From Oscillospiraceae bacterium (lineage in GTDB: Bacteria > Bacillota > Clostridia > Oscillospirales > Oscillospiraceae), in the NCBI GenBank assembly GCA_017458025.1, contig JAFTGG010000212.1:1-10409 (forward strand): a stretch of 10,409 bases of DNA. Direction: 5' to 3'. Below are positions 7,092 to 10,409 of this stretch, piece by piece. The notes under the pieces are model-generated. The model saw only the letters and a program-made list of their open reading frames with translations. It was not told the DNA's origin and made no database searches. Each line of letters begins with the position of its first letter. The first letter of the stretch is position 1. Both the position numbers and the translations under genes were made by a program.

Positions 7092-8432
7092 TCAGACATT
7101 CAGGATACCGTACTCGACGGCCCATTGATATGCGTGGTACTTGGAAAACAGGTCGCGCTCCGCGGCCGACACGTCGTCCTTCGCCGCCGCGAGATCGTCC
7201 TTCGCGTCCGAAAGCGCGTTCGCGGAGATATTGCCCTGCTCGTACTTGAGCGCGGATACGGCGTATTCCTTCTCCTGGCTCGCCAGCACCGCCCTTCTGG
7301 TCTCCAGCACCTGCGCGGCGTCCTTCACCTGCGCGTAGAGCGTGCGGAAGTTGAGCTCGTACGTCAACACCGTATCCTCGTAGCTGATCTGCATCGCCTT
7401 TAAAGCGTGCTTGACCTGGGAGACCTCAAATATTTTATCGCTGCTGCCGAACGCCGAGATCACGTCGTGATAGCCGCCCTCGCGGAAATCCTCGATTTGC
7501 TTTTTCCCGTCGTACAGCTCGTAGCTGGCTTCCTTCGCCTTCGCAAGGTCGGCCTCCAAATCCATCGCCGCGAGCTGCGCCGCCGTGACCTTCGGCAGCG
7601 CGCCGAGGGTCAGCGGCTCGTCAAGCTCCGCGCCGACCATGCTCTTGAGCGTCAGCAGCAGCGCGTCGACGCCCGTGCGCAGCGTCTGCTGCCGGCTCAC
7701 GGTCTGCGCGCGGGTGATCTTCATCTGCTCCACGGTCAGCGCGGAGATCTGCCCCAGCTCCTGCCGCAGCTCCAGCTCGCGGATCGCGCGATCCATCTGC
7801 GCGAGGCCGCGCGTGATTGCGGCGTCCTGCGCCTGAAGCTCCTTAATCTGTATGTAGAGGCTCTCTCCGCCGATCACGGCGAGGTTCTCCCCGTTGTGAT
7901 ACTGCCGGAGCGCGTCCGCGTCGTCCTTCCGGGTCGTGCCGTCCCTGAGATCGTCGAACTGCTCGCGGAAGGCCGCGTACTGCGGCTGCATAGCCGAAGC
8001 CGCCTGGCTTCCCGCCGCGCCATACTGCTCCATCAGACCCCATTGCATGCTCGCGATCTCATTGAGGCGCAGGCGCAGGTTCTCCTCGCGCCACTCGTAG
8101 TCGTGGCTCTCGACGTCGTCGATGCTCTCCTTGAGCGCCAGCAGCGGATAATAGTTCTCCTTCATGCGGCCGCCGACGTTCGCGAACGACAGCGTGCCCT
8201 CCGCGTCGGGCTTGGGCGCGGTCTCCGCGGGCTCCGCCGCTTCCTCCGCCTCCGGCTCGTCCTCCGCCGCGGCTTCCGCTTCCTCCGCCGTTTCCGTCGT
8301 CTCCGCCGTCTCCGCGGCCTCTGCCGCTTCCGCCGCGGTATCCGCCGGCTCGTCGTCCGCCGACACGGCGTTCGCGCCGAGCGCGAACATCATCGCCAGC
8401 GCCATGACCAGCGCGGTCAGCCGTTTTTTCAT
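7092..8432 (-). CDS. secreted TolC-family (outer membrane efflux protein-like) component
   Basis: A 446-residue exported protein. Residues 1-25 are a Sec signal peptide with likely cleavage after AVSA. Residues 26-79 are an acidic, low-complexity Ala/Glu/Thr/Pro linker. The remainder is largely helical coiled coil with two TolC-like repeats, recognised by the LGQISALTVEQ (226-236) and QGNISANALSDA (399-410) turns, and ends in YQWAVEYGILNV. I see no obvious beta-barrel strand pattern; the family is annotated as TolC-like in Clostridia that lack an outer membrane. The start at 8432 overlaps the tetR stop (ATGA) and has AGGGAGAG upstream; an ATG at 8486 is in frame but lies inside tetR and would put a charged tail before the signal peptide. 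It should act with the adaptor and permease downstream, perhaps as a channel or wall-spanning sleeve. That role is inferred from context. Confidence 0.82.
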   Translation of the reverse strand: MKKRLTALVMALAMMFALGANAVSADDEPADTAAEAAEAAETAETTETAEEAEAAAEDEPEAEEAAEPAETAPKPDAEGTLSFANVGGRMKENYYPLLALKESIDDVESHDYEWREENLRLRLNEIASMQWGLMEQYGAAGSQAASAMQPQYAAFREQFDDLRDGTTRKDDADALRQYHNGENLAVIGGESLYIQIKELQAQDAAITRGLAQMDRAIRELELRQELGQISALTVEQMKITRAQTVSRQQTLRTGVDALLLTLKSMVGAELDEPLTLGALPKVTAAQLAAMDLEADLAKAKEASYELYDGKKQIEDFREGGYHDVISAFGSSDKIFEVSQVKHALKAMQISYEDTVLTYELNFRTLYAQVKDAAQVLETRRAVLASQEKEYAVSALKYEQGNISANALSDAKDDLAAAKDDVSAAERDLFSKYHAYQWAVEYGILNV

Positions 8433-9055
8433 GACACCATCTCTCCCTTCATGCTCCCGCGCCGCAATACCTCCAGGCGGGTGCAAAGCTTTTCACGTTC
8501 CGACGCAACCGACGCGCCGGCGCACAGAATATTCCGGATCGAACAGGCGAAGCTGAGCACCAGCAGCGCCGCGACGTCGCTCAGGAACGCCGGGTCCGTT
8601 TGCCGGAAGCCGGACCAATCAATATCCCGCCGCTCGATCTCGCAGAAGCCATCGTCCGCCTGCAGGCGGCTGAGCAGCATCTGCGACACGTCCATGTTCT
8701 GGTTCAGGCGCAGGACCCGCACGACCCGCTCCATAGACGGACGCACCCTGCCGTCGCCCTGAAACACGTCGTCAAACAGGCGAAGCGAGGCGCGGAACGG
8801 CTCGCCGCCCGTCTCCGCGAGCGCGGCGCGCATCAGCAGGAACGCCTCCTCGCGCACCGAGCCGAACAGATAGATGAACAGGTCTTCCTTATCCTCGAAA
8901 TATTGGTAAAAGCTGCCGCGCGGAATTTGCGCGTCGCGGACAATGCGGTTGATCGACGCCGCGCTGAAGCGCGTGGTCGAAAACTCCTCCCACGCCGCCG
9001 CGATCAATCGCTCGCGCTTTTCCTCCGGCAATCGAAAAAAGGTTTGCGTCGGCAT
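8429..9055 (-). CDS. TetR-family transcriptional regulator of the efflux operon
   Basis: This 208-residue regulator has an N-terminal TetR DNA-binding domain (about 10-60) with helix-turn-helix FSAASINRIVRDAQIPRGSFYQYF at about 30-53, followed by KEDLFIYLF, the usual start of helix 4. The C-terminal ligand and dimer domain is divergent, as is normal, so the inducer cannot be predicted, though pump substrates are the usual inducers of such local regulators. Start ATG 9055 is preceded by AGGAGG five bases away, an excellent ribosome binding site. It is the first gene of the operon, directly below a consensus promoter flanked by palindromes (9069-9099 and 9135-9147), which strongly suggests autorepression together with the pump genes. 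The stop codon overlaps the start of the TolC-like gene by four bases, and that gene's ribosome binding site lies within the end of tetR. Confidence 0.93.
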   Translation of the reverse strand: MPTQTFFRLPEEKRERLIAAAWEEFSTTRFSAASINRIVRDAQIPRGSFYQYFEDKEDLFIYLFGSVREEAFLLMRAALAETGGEPFRASLRLFDDVFQGDGRVRPSMERVVRVLRLNQNMDVSQMLLSRLQADDGFCEIERRDIDWSGFRQTDPAFLSDVAALLVLSFACSIRNILCAGASVASEREKLCTRLEVLRRGSMKGEMVS

Positions 9056-9068
9056 AACGTCCTCCTAA

Positions 9069-9099
9069 TGACAAGTTGTCACATTGTGACAAGCTGTCA
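9069..9099. promoter_or_regulatory. tandem palindromic operators, probable TetR binding sites
   Basis: Two 13-base palindromes, TGACAAGTTGTCA (9069-9081) and TGACAAGCTGTCA (9087-9099), differ at one base and are spaced 18 bases start to start. The junction GTCACATTGTGAC (9078-9090) is itself palindromic, so the whole block is a near-perfect 31-base inverted repeat centred on 9084. It covers the expected transcription start (about 9096) and runs to just before the tetR ribosome binding site, ideal for repression. Confidence 0.8.
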
Positions 9100-9102
9100 C
9101 CG

Positions 9103-9131
9103 ATTATAGGGCAATCTATCTTGTTTGTCAA
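9103..9131 (-). promoter_or_regulatory. consensus sigma-A promoter of the tetR-efflux operon
   Basis: On the minus strand there is TTGACA (complement of 9126-9131), a 17-base spacer, then TATAAT (complement of 9103-9108): both boxes match consensus exactly. The predicted start is around 9096, inside the second operator. Such a strong promoter implies that it is normally held down by the regulator. Confidence 0.9.
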
Positions 9132-9134
9132 TGC

Positions 9135-9147
9135 TAACAAGCTGTTA
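9135..9147. promoter_or_regulatory. third, variant TetR-type palindrome upstream of the -35 box
   Basis: TAACAAGCTGTTA has the same core (ACAAGCTGT) as the operator at 9087-9099, with the outer G and C changed symmetrically to A and T so that the dyad is kept. It lies four bases upstream of the minus-strand -35 box and 48 bases centre to centre from the second operator. An overlapping CTTGTT...AACAAG dyad spans 9120-9141. Confidence 0.55.
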
Positions 9148-9186
9148 TTTTTATGAATATTCCGTAAAACTTTTTGCCCCGCGCGC

Positions 9187-9215
9187 TTTACAGGCGCAAG
9201 AACGCGTGGTATGCT
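9187..9215 (+). promoter_or_regulatory. probable promoter of the mocR-type gene
   Basis: TTTACA (9187-9192), a 17-base spacer and TATGCT (9210-9215) with an extended -10 TG at 9207-9208. The match is moderate. Two TGGT-containing half sites, TGGTAT (9207-9212) and TGGTCT (9221-9226), are 14 bases apart and overlap the -10 and predicted start, where an autoregulator could bind. Confidence 0.45.
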
Positions 9216-9265
9216 GTATCTGGTCTTGTAAAAAACGCTTATAAAGGGAGCTTCTATATCATCAG

Positions 9266-10339
9266 ATGAACTATCACATCGAGAAGGGCGCGGCGGAGAG
9301 CGCCTATTTGCAGCTCTATCACCGGCTGCGCGCCGACATTGTCGCGGGCGTATACCCGCACGGCAGCAAGCTGCCGTCGAAGCGCCTGCTCGCAGAGAGC
9401 GCGGGCGTCAGTCTCATTACCGTTGAGCACGCCTACGCGATCTTATGCGACGAGGGCTACATCGAATCCCGCGAGCGCAGCGGCTACTTCGTCGCGTACC
9501 GCGCCGGCGACTGCTTCCCCGGCGCGAGCGCGGAGCGCGTCCCCGCCGCGGCGGACTTTCGTCCGGCGGAGGACGAGTTCCCGTTCTCCGTGCTGGCCAA
9601 GACGATGCGGCGCGTGCTGTCCGACTACGGCGAGAGCCTGCTGGTCAAGTCGCCGAACAACGGCTGCGCGGCGCTGCGCCAGGCGATCTCCGACTACCTC
9701 GCCCGCTCCCGCGGTATCCGCGTCAAGCCCTCGCAGGTCGTCATCGGCTCCGGCGCGGAGTACCTCTACGGTCTGATCGTACAGCTACTCGGCCGCAAGC
9801 GCGTCTACGGCGTGGAGAACCCGTCGTACGAAAAGATCCGCCGCGTCTATCAGGCGAACGGCGTGCGCTGCGACATGCTGCGCCTCGGCGCGGACGGCGT
9901 GCGCACGAGCGAACTCACGCGCACGGAGGCGACGGTGCTGCACGTCACGCCGTTTCACAGCTTCCCCAGCGGCGTGACGGCGAGCGCGGGCAAGCGCGCG
10001 GAGTACGTCGCGTGGGCGCAGGAGCGCGAGGGCTGCATCGTCGAGGACGACTTCGACAGCGAGTTCACGCTCTCGTCCAAGGCGGAGGACACGGTCTTTT
10101 CGCTGGAGCCGGAGCGCTCGGTCATCTATGTGAACACCTTCTCCAAAACCGTCGCGCCGTCGATCCGCGTGGGCTACATGGTGCTGCCGCAGGCGCTGCT
10201 GGAGCCGTTCGAGCAAACGGTCGGCTTCTACTCCTGCACCGTGCCGCTGTTCGAGCAATACGTCCTCGCGGAGCTGCTGCGCAGCGGCGACTTCGAGCGG
10301 CATCTCAACCGCGTGCGGAGAAAGCGGCGCAGGCAATGA
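9266..10339 (+). CDS. MocR/PdxR-type regulator (GntR winged helix plus aminotransferase-like domain), C-terminally short
   Basis: MocR regulators join a GntR winged helix to a PLP-binding fold-type I aminotransferase-like domain and sense PLP and amines; relatives include PdxR and GabR. Residues 13-77 form the winged helix (GSKLPSKRLLAESAGVSLITVEHAYAIL core, closing RSGYFV). The aminotransferase part shows GSGAEYLYGL (161-170), NPSYEK (185-190), HVTPFHSFPSG (226-236), IVEDDFDSEF (258-267) and the PLP lysine Lys294 in NTFSKTVAPSIRVGY. The protein ends at 357 residues in HLNRVRRKRRRQ, where relatives continue for about 100 more, so the small C-terminal subdomain is missing. The cause may be a frameshift, deletion or insertion; hairpins begin one base after the stop. 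The start codon is supported by homology, but its best ribosome site, AGGGAG (9245-9250), is an unusually long 15 bases away. Targets lie outside the window, if any. Confidence 0.85.
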   Translation: MNYHIEKGAAESAYLQLYHRLRADIVAGVYPHGSKLPSKRLLAESAGVSLITVEHAYAILCDEGYIESRERSGYFVAYRAGDCFPGASAERVPAAADFRPAEDEFPFSVLAKTMRRVLSDYGESLLVKSPNNGCAALRQAISDYLARSRGIRVKPSQVVIGSGAEYLYGLIVQLLGRKRVYGVENPSYEKIRRVYQANGVRCDMLRLGADGVRTSELTRTEATVLHVTPFHSFPSGVTASAGKRAEYVAWAQEREGCIVEDDFDSEFTLSSKAEDTVFSLEPERSVIYVNTFSKTVAPSIRVGYMVLPQALLEPFEQTVGFYSCTVPLFEQYVLAELLRSGDFERHLNRVRRKRRRQ

Positions 10340-10340
10340 A

Positions 10341-10364
10341 AGCTCCCGCCGAAAGGCGGGAGCT
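10341..10364. repeat. perfect hairpin with GAAA tetraloop directly after the mocR-type gene
   Basis: AGCTCCCGCC (10341-10350), loop GAAA, GGCGGGAGCT (10355-10364): a perfect ten-pair stem closed by a stable GNRA-type loop, starting two bases after the TGA. CAAATCG follows rather than a T-run, so a standard plus-strand terminator is unlikely. Together with the next hairpin it resembles a dispersed palindromic repeat. Confidence 0.6.
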
Positions 10365-10368
10365 CAAA

Positions 10369-10400
10369 TCGTCGACAAAGGCAAAAGCCTTTGCCGACGA
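10369..10400. repeat. second hairpin of the terminal palindromic block
   Basis: TCGTCG and CAAAGGC, loop AAAA, GCCTTTG and CGACGA pair as a 13-pair stem broken by one A-C mismatch (10375/10394). It starts four bases after the first hairpin and is followed by AAAGTCTTC at the window edge. There is no plus-strand T-run. It may be part of a longer repeat continuing past the window. Confidence 0.55.
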
Positions 10401-10409
10401 AAAGTCTTC

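Noticed and set aside
7079..7099. Earlier ATG at 7099 for the adaptor
   Set aside because: It would translate the GGAGGG ribosome site and put acidic residues before the lipoprotein signal peptide.
8196..8357. Repetitive GC-rich stretch considered as a CRISPR or tandem DNA repeat
   Set aside because: Units are short and irregular and keep the reading frame; they are simply Ala/Glu-rich coding sequence.
8433..8486. Earlier ATG at 8486 for the TolC-like protein
   Set aside because: It lies inside tetR and spoils the signal peptide; ATG 8432 has an AGGGAGAG site and a classic MKKR start.
7407..8762. A 451-residue plus-strand open frame opposite the TolC-like and tetR genes
   Set aside because: Leu/Arg-rich shadow frame with no recognisable domain; opposite strand is well supported.
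10341..10364. Hairpin after the mocR-type gene as an intrinsic terminator
   Set aside because: No T-run follows on the plus strand and only TTCATT on the minus strand, so I listed it as a repeat instead.

Overview
The window reads as a piece of chromosome from a GC-rich Gram-positive anaerobe of the Clostridia, most like Oscillospiraceae/Oscillibacter relatives. This is inferred from the strongly GC-rich third codon positions, the YmfF/YmfH-type pair of M16 peptidases, strong AGGAGG-type ribosome binding sites, and a TolC-like protein ending in a WAVEYGILN-type tail that I associate from memory with Clostridia. No rRNA or tRNA gene, CRISPR array or transposase is visible.

Left part, plus strand (1-2778): the end of one M16-family peptidase-like gene, a complete M16 zinc peptidase with an HYLEH motif, and lgt (prolipoprotein diacylglyceryl transferase). 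Each pair overlaps by four bases (ATGA), so this is a tightly coupled operon. The first gene appears to change reading frame near base 65. The operon ends at a terminator (2872-2899) whose U-tract lies inside the last codons of the opposing gene.

Middle part, minus strand (9055 down to 2879): a four-gene operon in the order tetR regulator, TolC-like secreted protein, lipoprotein membrane-fusion (HlyD/AcrA-type) adaptor, RND (HAE1-type) efflux permease. Spacings are a 4-base overlap, 13 bases and 3 bases. The promoter has a perfect TTGACA-17-TATAAT layout, with three related palindromes (TGACAAGYTGTCA type) around it, as expected for a self-repressing TetR-controlled efflux operon. A terminator sits at 2833-2869. 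The adaptor carries a lipobox, so it would be a substrate of the Lgt encoded next door. A complete tripartite-style RND system in an apparently single-membrane bacterium is the most interesting biology here.

Right part, plus strand (9266-10339): a MocR/PdxR-type regulator (GntR winged helix fused to an aminotransferase-like domain) divergent from tetR. It has its PLP lysine but stops roughly 100 residues earlier than usual for the family. The stop codon is followed at once by two strong hairpins (10341-10400) that look like a dispersed palindromic repeat rather than an ordinary terminator. The divergent 210-base gap between tetR and mocR holds promoters in both directions.
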